Shown here piece by piece: positions 1 through 8,400 of a DNA stretch of 11,413 nt (position 1 is the stretch's first letter; every line of letters starts with the position of its first letter). Origin of the DNA: Mucilaginibacter sp. (GTDB lineage Bacteria; Bacteroidota; Bacteroidia; Sphingobacteriales; Sphingobacteriaceae); contig JACMRC010000506.1 of the NCBI GenBank assembly GCA_014376655.1, positions 1-11,413 on the forward strand. The letters are read 5' to 3'. Position numbers and translations under genes: made by a program. Below the pieces are notes generated by a model. The model saw only the letters and a program-made list of their open reading frames with translations, did not search any database and was not told the DNA's origin.

Positions 1-1227
1 CAGCACATAGCGGCGCATGGGGCCAACACCGTGGGTTATCACTATCCAGCCGTGCTCAGTCTCAATCGGCGATCCGCAGTTACCTATCTGTACAAACTCC
101 CAGCTAAACTTTGGTTTTTGCAGCAATATGGGTTTCTCCCAGATATTGATCTTGTCAGAATACATAATGTAGTTATTGCACCCATCAATACGCGATATCA
201 TTACGTATTTGCCATTTATTTTGCGGGGAAACAACGCCAGATTTTTATTCTGTGCGCCGTCACCATACAATGGCATTATCTTGAAGTTATAAAAATCAGT
301 TGTTTGCAGCAGCTTAGGCATTATCAATGCCCCATCATAGGCAGTATAGGTAGCGTAATATACCCTGCTGCCATCTTCATGTATAAATTCTACAAAGCGG
401 GCATCCTCAATACCTTTACGTTCATATTCTGATATCGGGAATATAACACGGTCTGATATATCGGTATCTAAAGAAAATACAATTTCGTAATACGAATCGG
501 CCAGCCATAATACCTTATCATACTCCAGCTTTTTCATATCGCTTTCCTGCAGTTTTTGCGAGTCGGATATAATACGGCGAAGGTTAGAGTATTCAAAATG
601 ATGATCCAGTTTTGATTCCAGCTCGTGCAGCACATCAATGTTGATTTGTGTAATAGCGGCTTTATCAAAAAATAGCTTTTTATTATAAACCGCATTACGA
701 ACAATCTCGGCCTCATCAATATAATTACCTGCCGGTAAAACAGTAATGTTATTGTTTTTATCTATCAATGCCCGGCGGAAAGTGATTGACGAAATATGTC
801 CCTCGCCCACAGCCCTAAAGCTCATAATAACCCGGCGCTCACCTTCTGATAGTTCGGTTTGATCAGGGTCCTGTACGATTGACGGGTTAAAAAACGCCGC
901 CGACTCGATAGAATATTCATGTGTAAAATACGACCCGATCAATAACTTACGGTAAACGGTAAGTGTATCATAGTCGATATTTAATTCGGTAAAAAGCGGT
1001 TTTAATTTGCTGCAATGGCGATTTAAAACACGGGTTATATTACGGTGTCGTTTAGAGTATTCTTGTAGCAAAGGCGAGATTATGCTGAACGCTTCTTCTT
1101 CACTTATATTAATAACACGCTCTAAAACTTCTTTGGCGCGATCATTCCCATTAAAAAAGAACCTGGCAATAACACGTTTGGGATCTGGATTAACTCTTAC
1201 GGGTTTACGTTCAACAGCTAACTTCAT
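1..1227 (-). CDS. GH130-family glycoside phosphorylase/hydrolase, C-terminus cut by window edge
   Basis: The minus strand is open from ATG at 1227 to the window edge, giving 409 codons with no stop. The second half matches family GH130, five-bladed beta-propeller enzymes that phosphorolyse or hydrolyse beta-mannosides. GIEDAR at residues 272-277 carries the candidate catalytic acid D275. It is followed by YATYTAYDG (291-299), NKNLALFPRK (327-336), ISRIDGCNNY (344-353) and GSPIETEHGW with ITHGVGP (385-403). Before the propeller lies a region of about 100 residues, probably largely helical, that shorter GH130 enzymes lack, followed by HEYSIESAAFFNPSIV (103-118) and GEGHISSITFRR (141-152). No signal peptide is visible, so it is probably cytoplasmic. 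K328 and R346 could be phosphate contacts, but I cannot tell phosphorylase from hydrolase, nor name the substrate. The start is the first in-frame ATG before the conserved sequence, with an AT-rich leader. No good promoter was found upstream. Family assignment is firm; activity is open. Confidence 0.85.
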   Translation of the reverse strand, partial: MKLAVERKPVRVNPDPKRVIARFFFNGNDRAKEVLERVINISEEEAFSIISPLLQEYSKRHRNITRVLNRHCSKLKPLFTELNIDYDTLTVYRKLLIGSYFTHEYSIESAAFFNPSIVQDPDQTELSEGERRVIMSFRAVGEGHISSITFRRALIDKNNNITVLPAGNYIDEAEIVRNAVYNKKLFFDKAAITQINIDVLHELESKLDHHFEYSNLRRIISDSQKLQESDMKKLEYDKVLWLADSYYEIVFSLDTDISDRVIFPISEYERKGIEDARFVEFIHEDGSRVYYATYTAYDGALIMPKLLQTTDFYNFKIMPLYGDGAQNKNLALFPRKINGKYVMISRIDGCNNYIMYSDKINIWEKPILLQKPKFSWEFVQIGNCGSPIETEHGWIVITHGVGPMRRYVL

Positions 1228-1304
1228 ATATAATTTATGCGTTTTATAGTTAACACCAACTATTACAAATTGATTTGGATAATTTAATTTTTGTTGAGAA
1301 TTCC

Positions 1305-1400
1305 AATGAGTGAATTAGTGAATGATTTTAACATTCGTATATAAGTTGTTTAAGCGCGACACCAGTATTCACTCATTCAGAAATCACTCATTCACTCACT
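1305..1400. repeat. GAGTGAAT-type imperfect inverted and tandem repeat in the intergenic gap
   Basis: The 177-bp gap between the end of the DUF58 gene and the start of the GH130 gene holds no ORF but is strongly patterned. A left arm at 1305-1325 is built from GAGTGAAT/AGTGAATGA units. Two right-hand blocks, 1367-1377 and 1384-1400, carry the complementary TCACTCATT units. AATGAGTGAAT (1305-1315) is exactly complementary to ATTCACTCATT (1367-1377), and AGTGAATGA (1317-1325) is complementary to TCATTCACT (1388-1396). A transcript reading through from the DUF58 gene could fold into a hairpin with a loop of roughly 40-50 nt. There is no U-tract, so it is not a standard intrinsic terminator. It could be a small dispersed intergenic repeat, a MITE-like remnant or an RNA-processing structure; the sequence alone does not decide. 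Confidence 0.6.
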
Positions 1401-1404
1401 ATGG

Positions 1405-2325
1405 TTACACCATGCTATTACGCTTAATAAGGTATGATTTAAGGATATTGTAATAGCCATTCTGTATAGCAGCATCAACTATATCAATATGGTATTGCGC
1501 GCATTTTAGTTCAAGTTCGTGCTTATAATGTTGCAGTGAGGTTTGGTAAGATTCACGGATTTTACCGGGATGTACTTTTACCTCGTCGCCGCTCTCAATA
1601 TCTATAAAATGGTGCGGGCGGTTATCAAAATTAAAATCAAGCTCTTTTTGTTTGTCGTTTACATTAAATATCACTACCTCGTGCTTTTTAAACTTAAGGT
1701 GCTGTATGGCTGCAAACAAGGCATTCATTTTTTCGGAGTCGAGGTTATTTTCCAGCATATCGCTAAAAATAACAACCAACGATCGTTGGTGGATCTGCTC
1801 GGCTACCTGGTGCAATACATTGGTAATGCTGGTTGATGTTTTTAGCTTCGGATTATTATATAACTTTTCTAACTCGGCATACAAATAAAACAAGTGGGCC
1901 GATGTTGATTTAACCGGGCTTATCCAATCAACCTTACCCGAGAAAATACTTAGTGCAAAAGCATCGCGTTGTTTCTTAAACAGGTACATTAACGATGCAA
2001 TAGCATAGATGGAGAACTGTAGCTTATCCATGCCATTTTCGGGGAAATTCATCGACGACGAACTATCAAGCAATAGGTAACAGCGCAAGTTGGTTTCTTC
2101 TTCAAACTGTTTTACAAACAGCTTATCGGTACGGGCCATTAGCTTCCAGTCGATATTTTTAACCGACTCGCCATTGTTATATAAACGATGCTCAGCAAAC
2201 TCGACAGAAAAACCATGGAACGGGCTTTGGTGCAGGCCGGTTATAAAACCCTCGACCACCTGGCGGGCCAGTAGCTCCAGGTTGGCCAAATGCCTTATTT
2301 GCTGATCGTCGTTTAATTGTCCCAT
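1405..2325 (-). CDS. DUF58 protein with vWA-like fold
   Basis: This 306-residue soluble protein shows the DUF58 hallmark: EHRLYNNGESVKNIDW (45-60) and KLMARTDKLFVKQFEEE (61-77), leading into a vWA-like first strand. The strand ends in DSSSSM (87-92), a DxSxS MIDAS-type metal-binding motif. A second typical strand, VVIFSDM, lies at 184-190. There are no membrane segments or signal peptide, so it should be cytoplasmic or membrane-peripheral. DUF58 proteins are usually encoded beside a MoxR-family AAA+ ATPase and are thought to work with it in assembling or activating other proteins. No MoxR gene is in this window, so the partner is elsewhere or lies further along. The gene lies 71 bp downstream of trxA, beyond that gene's terminator, so it probably depends on read-through or on a weak promoter I could not identify. 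The ATG at 2325 suits the family, whose members begin close to this point. Molecular role unknown. Confidence 0.9.
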   Translation of the reverse strand: MGQLNDDQQIRHLANLELLARQVVEGFITGLHQSPFHGFSVEFAEHRLYNNGESVKNIDWKLMARTDKLFVKQFEEETNLRCYLLLDSSSSMNFPENGMDKLQFSIYAIASLMYLFKKQRDAFALSIFSGKVDWISPVKSTSAHLFYLYAELEKLYNNPKLKTSTSITNVLHQVAEQIHQRSLVVIFSDMLENNLDSEKMNALFAAIQHLKFKKHEVVIFNVNDKQKELDFNFDNRPHHFIDIESGDEVKVHPGKIRESYQTSLQHYKHELELKCAQYHIDIVDAAIQNGYYNILKSYLIKRNSMV

Positions 2326-2343
2326 GTTGTATTATAAAGGAAC

Positions 2344-2374
2344 AAAAAAAAGCGATACAAATTGTATCGCTTTT
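2344..2374 (-). terminator. Intrinsic terminator of trxA
   Basis: On the minus strand an 11-bp perfect stem (2364-2374 with 2348-2358, core AGCGATAC/GTATCGCT) encloses a 5-nt loop (2359-2363). It is followed by an eight-T run (plus-strand A run 2344-2351). It begins about 23 nt after the trxA stop codon and ends about 19 bp before the DUF58 start, so it should cut transcription between the two genes. Confidence 0.85.
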
Positions 2375-2396
2375 AAACTTTAATATATAAATGGGA

Positions 2397-2717
2397 TTAA
2401 GCTAACTGAGCATCCAATTTACCGGCTAAAACCGATTTTGGAACTGCGCCAATTTGTTTATCTACAATTTCGCCGTTTTTAAAGTACAATAAAGCAGGGA
2501 TATTGCGGATACCATATTTTACAGATATGCCGGGATTGTTGTCAACATTTACTTTGCCTACAACTGCTTTACCTTCATAATCTTTTGCTATTTCTTCTAC
2601 TACCGGGCCAACCATTCTACAAGGGCCACACCATTCTGCCCAAAAGTCAATTAGTACAGGTTTATCTGATTTAAGCACCAACTCATCAAAGTTTGCGTCT
2701 GTTATTTCTAAAGCCAT
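2397..2717 (-). CDS. trxA: Thioredoxin
   Basis: This is a single-domain thioredoxin of 106 residues, the usual length for the family. It is a cytoplasmic dithiol reductant that keeps enzymes such as ribonucleotide reductase and peroxiredoxins reduced, and is itself recharged by thioredoxin reductase. The active site is WAEWCGPCRM with catalytic C30 and C33. The buried acid is D24 in LIDFWA, and the cis-proline is P74 in RNIPALLYF. The C-terminal strand and helix (GEIVDKQIGAVPKSVL) complete the fold. No signal peptide or extra CXXC is present, which argues against an exported TlpA/ResA-type protein. The gene has its own promoter on the upstream side and a strong terminator downstream, so it is probably monocistronic. 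The ATG at 2717 follows an A-rich leader (ATAAAATAAAAATATC), typical of Bacteroidota. Confidence 0.97.
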   Translation of the reverse strand: MALEITDANFDELVLKSDKPVLIDFWAEWCGPCRMVGPVVEEIAKDYEGKAVVGKVNVDNNPGISVKYGIRNIPALLYFKNGEIVDKQIGAVPKSVLAGKLDAQLA

Positions 2718-2739
2718 GATATTTTTATTTTATTGTGTA

Positions 2740-2771
2740 CAAATATATACTATTCAAATTGCTTGCCACAA
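2740..2771 (-). promoter_or_regulatory. Bacteroidota-type promoter of trxA
   Basis: Read on the minus strand, TTG (2769-2771), a 21-nt spacer and TATATTTG (2740-2747) match the Bacteroidota primary-sigma consensus of TTG about 17-23 nt before TAnnTTTG. Transcription would start near 2733, leaving a leader of about 15-20 nt before the ATG. Just upstream, at 2780-2795, CTGACAAA occurs twice in tandem; it may be chance or an upstream regulatory site. Confidence 0.65.
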
Positions 2772-2912
2772 GTGCATACCTGACAAACTGACAAAGAAAT
2801 TACTAACAATAGGCGCGTTTATAACACTGTGATTTTGGGGTGACAAAAATAATATTGAGAAACATGCCTTTCCATTCAAAATTCGTACTTTACCGTCATT
2901 TTAAAATCAATC

Positions 2913-3686
2913 ATGACCGACCAACCTATCATCCAGATAAAAAATTTAAACAAGTTTTACGATACCAAACAAGTACTTAAAAACCTTTCGCTGGACATTT
3001 ATCCGGGGCAGGTAATAGGGTATATAGGGCCAAATGGCGCAGGTAAGTCTACCACTGTAAAAATACTCACAGGGCTTCTCCCTGAGTTCCAGGGCGAGGT
3101 CATTATTGATGGGATGAGTATGACTGAAAATCCGCAGGAAATAAAAAAGTTAATAGGTTACGTACCGGAAAACGCCGAGATATACGATGTACTTACGCCG
3201 ATGGAGTATCTTGACTTTATTGGCAAATTGTATGGCATGGAAGAGCCGATACTTAGCGAAAGGATTGAAAAGCTTTTAACCGCATTTGGCCTTGGTACGA
3301 ATATTAACGACCGGATGGATACCTTCTCTAAAGGGATGAAACAAAAAGTTTTGCTAACAGCCGGCATAATTAACAACCCTAAAATATTAATATTAGATGA
3401 GCCCCTATCCGGATTAGATGCTAACGCGGTTATTTTGGTAAAGGAACTTATCATCCGTTTATCCAAAGAGGGCAAAACCATATTCTACTGCTCGCACATG
3501 ATGGATGTGGTTGAAAAAGTATCAGACAGGATCTTGCTGATTAACAAAGGCGAGATTATTGCCGATGGCACATTTGAATCATTAAAACAAAACCATAGCG
3601 ATACGTTAGAGCAGATCTTCTCTAAATTAACAGGCCGTGAAGAATCAGGTGTTGAAACAGATGCCATTATTAACGCATTAGACTAA
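2913..3686 (+). CDS. ABC exporter ATP-binding subunit
   Basis: This 257-residue protein is the nucleotide-binding half of an ABC-2-type exporter and hydrolyses ATP on the cytoplasmic face of the inner membrane. Visible motifs are the Walker A GPNGAGKST (39-47), a Q-loop equivalent YVPENAEIYD in which Glu86 replaces the usual Gln, and a degenerate signature FSKGM (138-142) in place of LSGGQ. Walker B is ILILDEP (158-164), followed by the D-loop SGLD (166-169) and the switch histidine H195 in YCSHMMD. Glu in the Q-loop and a signature of this kind are common in the CcmA/drug-export class of ABC-2 ATPases and do not imply loss of activity. The permease gene starts 6 nt after the stop codon, so the two are co-transcribed. 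The substrate cannot be read from the sequence. The start ATG at 2913 places the Walker A at a normal distance. No convincing promoter was found in the 195-bp divergent gap. Confidence 0.95.
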   Translation: MTDQPIIQIKNLNKFYDTKQVLKNLSLDIYPGQVIGYIGPNGAGKSTTVKILTGLLPEFQGEVIIDGMSMTENPQEIKKLIGYVPENAEIYDVLTPMEYLDFIGKLYGMEEPILSERIEKLLTAFGLGTNINDRMDTFSKGMKQKVLLTAGIINNPKILILDEPLSGLDANAVILVKELIIRLSKEGKTIFYCSHMMDVVEKVSDRILLINKGEIIADGTFESLKQNHSDTLEQIFSKLTGREESGVETDAIINALD

Positions 3687-3692
3687 GCTAAT

Positions 3693-5387
3693 ATGGATAA
3701 AATTCTTCTAAAATTAGTTAGCCTGTTAAATCCCATGCTACAAAAAACAGGGGTTAATAAAGATCAGCTAAATGAGATATTGCGGATAAAACTGCTGATG
3801 GATAACCGCAGGCCCAAAACCATTTTTGGCAACAAAAAGAACAAATCTGGCAAACCGCCCAAATCTATATTCTCAAATATCATGGTAGTGATTTTGGGTC
3901 TGATGATGAGTTTCCTGCTATTTATTTCTGATAGGCCGCTGGCAGGGCAAACACTTTATTTCTCCATGTTTATGGTGATGATGGCGCTTACCCTGATATC
4001 TGATTTCACCACAGTTTTAATTGATACCCGCGACCAATTCATCATATTGCCGCGCCCGGTTAATGACCGCACTGTAGCAATGGCACGTTTTTTACACGTA
4101 ACGCTTTACATAACCCAAATAGCTTTATTACAAGGGTTGCCCGGTATTTTATTAGTGTTTTTTGTAGATGGCTGGGCGGCTATGCCAGTATTTTTTATCC
4201 AGGTTGTTGAAGCTACATTGTTAAGCGTCTTGCTGGTAAATACGGTTTATTTTATTTTGATAAAGTTGGTTAGTCCGCAAAAGTTCAAAGACATTATAAG
4301 TTACGTTCAGATAGCTTTTTCGGTATGCATATTTGCTGTTTATTATTTAGTGCCTAAGCTTATCAATGTTTCATCGTTAAAGCATATCGATCTGTTAAGC
4401 CATAGGTGGGTGAGTTTTTTGCCCCCTGTTTGGATAGCCAGTTTAAATGAAATAGTACTTCATGCGGGCAGGGCCAATCTAACGATATTGGTAATGGCTG
4501 TTACTGGTTTGATATTTCCTGTTATAGGTATTTGGTTTGTAGCAAAAGTTTTGGCCCCGGGTTTTAATCGAAGTTTGGCTATAGTAAGTTCTGCGGATGG
4601 TAATAGCAACGCTTCAGCTTCTACAAAAAAGCAATACAAAACAGATTTTAGGGATAAACTGGCTAACTTGGTAGCGCCCGACCCAATTGAAAATGCAGGC
4701 TTTAAAATTACCTGGAAACTTGCTGCCCGCACCCGCGAGTTTAAGATGAAGGTTTTCCCCGCGTTTGCTTATGTCCCTATTTACTTTTTATACTTCGCGT
4801 TTAACGGTAAGGGACAATCTATAACCGAAAAATACGAAACGATGAAAGGTAATGCCAGCTATATATTTTTGATATACCTGAGTACGTTTGTGTTATCTAC
4901 AATTTTGCAAAACGTGTCACAGTCTGCCAAATACAAGTCAGCATGGGTGTATTACGCTTTGCCGATAGACCAGCCCGGGAAGATTCTGGCTGGTATGTAT
5001 AAAGCTATAATAGTGTTGTATTTTATACCCTATTGCCTAGTTTTAAGTATAGCTACCGTTATAATTTGGGGACCGATGACCATCAATGATATTTTGCTGT
5101 CTTTTTGCATAAGCACCATTTATGGTATGCTGATGGCGCTATTTATGGTGAAAGGATTACCTTTTTCAAAACCTATAATGGTAAAGGCAGGAGGCGGCAA
5201 AATGATAGTATCTTTTGTGATACTTGGTTTAATAGCGGCGTTGGGTTTTGGGCACCGTTTCTTAATAAAATGGGAAACATTGATTTGGATATTAATTATA
5301 CCGATGATATTAATAAACTGGATAATGTTTATTCAATATAAAAAACAAAGTTGGGATGCTATTGAGTTAGCGGATACGGATAAGTAA
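3693..5387 (+). CDS. ABC exporter permease, about 12 transmembrane helices
   Basis: This 564-residue integral membrane protein is the partner of the ATPase encoded just upstream. Hydrophobic segments lie at approximately 62-79, 88-108, 132-158, 164-190, 202-222, 264-288, 353-370, 388-405, 433-460, 465-487, 503-520 and 528-548, about twelve in all. The first 60 residues are basic and cytoplasmic in character. A polar stretch of about 60 residues (290-350), including a Ser/Ala/Asn-rich segment (299-311), separates the two halves of six helices each. That arrangement suggests two fused ABC-2-like permease halves. I recognise no named family for certain. It resembles the large uncharacterised permeases found next to CcmA-like ATPases in Bacteroidota. 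Substrate and direction are unproven, though no periplasmic binding protein is encoded nearby, which favours export. The gene ends at the hairpin shared with dnaE. Confidence 0.85.
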   Translation: MDKILLKLVSLLNPMLQKTGVNKDQLNEILRIKLLMDNRRPKTIFGNKKNKSGKPPKSIFSNIMVVILGLMMSFLLFISDRPLAGQTLYFSMFMVMMALTLISDFTTVLIDTRDQFIILPRPVNDRTVAMARFLHVTLYITQIALLQGLPGILLVFFVDGWAAMPVFFIQVVEATLLSVLLVNTVYFILIKLVSPQKFKDIISYVQIAFSVCIFAVYYLVPKLINVSSLKHIDLLSHRWVSFLPPVWIASLNEIVLHAGRANLTILVMAVTGLIFPVIGIWFVAKVLAPGFNRSLAIVSSADGNSNASASTKKQYKTDFRDKLANLVAPDPIENAGFKITWKLAARTREFKMKVFPAFAYVPIYFLYFAFNGKGQSITEKYETMKGNASYIFLIYLSTFVLSTILQNVSQSAKYKSAWVYYALPIDQPGKILAGMYKAIIVLYFIPYCLVLSIATVIIWGPMTINDILLSFCISTIYGMLMALFMVKGLPFSKPIMVKAGGGKMIVSFVILGLIAALGFGHRFLIKWETLIWILIIPMILINWIMFIQYKKQSWDAIELADTDK

Positions 5388-5431
5388 AAAAAATTAGACT
5401 TACGAAACTTTAAAAACTTCGTAAGTCTTTT
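5388..5431. terminator. Bidirectional terminator between the ABC permease and dnaE genes
   Basis: A perfect 11-bp stem, AGACTTACGAA (5396-5406) with TTCGTAAGTCT (5418-5428), encloses an 11-nt loop. On the plus strand the stem is followed by a short T run (5428-5431). On the minus strand it is followed, after two As, by a run of nine Ts (plus-strand A run 5385-5393, overlapping the permease stop). It therefore serves both convergent genes: the permease stop is at 5385-5387 and the dnaE stop at 5430-5432. Confidence 0.8.
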
Positions 5432-8400
5432 AATTCAATACCGCCGCACTATTAGTCACACTCAAAATATCGGCCATTAAATCGTCACTCGGATTCACTT
5501 TGTAGCTTTTTGAAGGCATTTCTATCAACATAGCTTCGTCCCTTACTCTAAACCTTAGTGTACAGTTTTTCATTGGGTACCGATGGTTATTGGTTTCAAT
5601 AGCGTCCTGTATATTGTTTAAAAGCTGGTCGTTAAGGGCATTCAATTCTATAAATACGGTGATAGATTTGGTTAGCTTATCCCTCATTTCTGATAGCAAG
5701 CTTATACTGGCAATACGCAAATCCCAATTATCTTTCTGGCGAAATTTCTCTTCTATATTACCTTTAATATGCAGGAAATAGCCATTAACCATCAGTGCCT
5801 TAAACTTAATGTAATCCTCGCCAAACATGGCAAACTCGTACGACTCGTTATAATCTTCCAAAATAAAAGTACCGAATGGCTTGCCTGTCTTGGTCATTTT
5901 ATGCTGGGCATTGCCTACCAGGCCACCAACACAAACCTCGCCGCGTTTACGCAGTTGCGCAAAGGCATTCATCACTTCTTCGCCACCCTCGCCTGATCGG
6001 GCTTTCTGCATATTTTTTAGCTCGCTGATGGTAGTATTACAATACTTTTCCATCTCCAGTTTATAGTTATCCAACGGGTGGCCGGTTAGGTATATGCCGA
6101 TAACTTCTTTTTCGTATTTCAGCTTTTCTATCAGCGGCCATTCATCTGAATCGGGCATTGCCGGTTCCGGGATAAACGATGCTATCGAACCACCAAACAA
6201 TGATGACTGCGTAGTACTTTGGGTGTTCTGGTAATCGTTTGCATATTTAATTAGACGCTCCACACCCGTTAATATGCCGTTCTCTGTCTTAGCGAAGAAT
6301 TGCGCACGGTTTAATCCAAACTCATCAAATGCACCGCCATAAACCAGATTTTCGTACGATTTACGGTTAACACTACGCGTATTTGATCGCTGTGCAAAAT
6401 CATAGACTGAGGTATAAGCCCCGCGCTCGGTACGCTCTTCAATTATACTTTCAACGGCTTTATCGCCTACACCTTTAACACCGGTTAATCCAAAACGTAT
6501 TTGCCCTTTTTTGTTCACCGCAAACGCCATGTCACTCTCATTAATATCCGGGCCGAGCACCTCAACCCCCATCCTACGACACTCTTCCATAAAGAAAGTT
6601 ATCTTCTCCATGTTGTTCTGGTTATTTAAAACCGCCGCCATATACTCAGACGGGTAATGTGCTTTTAAATAGGCCGTTTGGTATGCCACAAAGGCATAAC
6701 AAGTGGAGTGCGATTTGTTGAACGCATACTGAGCAAATGCTTTCCAGTCGTTCCAAACCTTGGTGAGTTTATCTTTAGGGTGGCCTTTAGCAGTGGCCCC
6801 GTCCATAAACTGAGCCTCCATTTTATTTAGTACCTCAATTTGTTTTTTACCCATAGCCTTACGCAGGACGTCGGCATCGCCTTTACTAAAGTCCGCCAAT
6901 TTTTGCGATAAAAGCATTACCTGTTCCTGGTACACGGTAATACCATAGGTTTCGCCCAGGTATTCCTCCATGTCCGGCAAGTCAAATGCTACAGGTTCAT
7001 AGCCGTGTTTACGTTTAATAAACGATGGTATATATTCAATAGGCCCCGGGCGGTAAAGCGCGTTCATGGCAATTAAGTCCTCAAACTTATCTGGCTTTAA
7101 GTCGCGCAGGTACATTTGCATACCATCACTTTCAAACTGGAAGGTACCGTTGGTATCGCCACGTTGGTAAAGCTCGAAAGTTAACTGGTCATCCAACGGG
7201 ATATAATCAATAGAGATTTCCACGCCGTGGTTTTGCTTGATCAGCCTAAGTGCATCCTTTAAAATGGTAAGGGTTTTCAGGCCCAAAAAGTCCATCTTAA
7301 TTACGCCTGCATCTTCAATTACACGACCATCATACTGGGTAACCAACAGGTCAGAATCCTTTGCCGTAGCAACCGGGACAATATCCGTTAAATCATAAGG
7401 CGCGATGATGATACCCGCGGCATGCACACCTGTGTTACGTACTGATCCTTCCAGCTTTTCGGCTTCACGCAATACAATACCTTTAAGTTCGGTCGATTTA
7501 TAGATCTCAGCCAGCTCAGGCACCTGCTCAATAGCTTGCTTTAAGTTGATACCTAAAGTATCAGGCACTAATTTCTTTAACGCGGTCACGTCTGATAGTG
7601 GCATATCCAGTACACGGCCCACATCCTGGATACTGGTACGTGCAGCCATAGAACCATAGGTAATGATCTGGGCTACCTGGTTCTTACCATATTTTTCAAC
7701 TACATAATCAATAACTTTTTGGCGGCCTGCGTCGTCAAAATCCGTATCAATATCCGGCATTGATTTACGATCCGGGTTCAGGAATCTCTCGAACAGGAGG
7801 TTATACTTCATCGGATCGATATTGGTGATGCCCGTACAATAAGCCACCACCGATCCCGCTGCCGAACCACGCCCCGGGCCAATAAACACACCAATATCGC
7901 GACCGTGCTTAATAAAATCGGCGACAATTAAAAAGTAGCCGGCAAAACCCATGGTACGTATGGTAAACAACTCGAAGTTGATCCGTTCTTCAACTTCGGG
8001 ACTAATATCAATATAGCGCTCTTTAGCGCCGGTAAAAGTTAAATGCTTTAAATACTCCCATTGGTTAAGGGTATCTGCATCCGGCGTGCTATCGCTATGA
8101 ATCTTGAACTCTTGCGGGATAACAAAGTTGGGCAACAGGATATCGCGCTTTAGCTTTAATACCTCTACCTTGTCGACAATCTCGTTGGTATTATCTAATG
8201 ATTCCGGGATATCATGAAACACCTTGCCCATTTCGGCCTGGGTTTTAAAATAAAACTGATCATTAGGAAACCCAAAACGATAGCCTTTACCACCTTCTTC
8301 ATCCGTAGCTATAGGCGTGCTTTGCATGTCGCCGGTGTTTACGCATAATAAAATATCATGCGCGTTGCTATCCTGCTGATCTACATAGTGCGAATCATTA

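Noticed and set aside
31..1249. Open frames opposite the GH130 gene (plus strand 31-432 and 1007-1249, minus strand out of frame 534-719)
   Set aside because: Their translations show no domain-like pattern, while the minus-strand frame 1-1227 gives recognisable GH130 motifs throughout; these are shadow frames.
1265..1272. TCAATTTG (minus strand) as a promoter element for the GH130 gene
   Set aside because: It differs from TAnnTTTG at one base and has no TTG element at 17-23 nt, so it is not distinguishable from background in AT-rich DNA.
2886..2893. TACTTTAC as a -7 element for the ABC operon
   Set aside because: It differs from TAnnTTTG at two conserved positions and lacks a TTG at the right spacing (the nearest is 28 nt upstream).
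2913..3686. ATPase as an inactive or unusual protein because of Glu in the Q-loop and a non-LSGGQ signature
   Set aside because: Both variations are common in CcmA-like exporter ATPases, and the Walker A, Walker B and switch histidine are intact.
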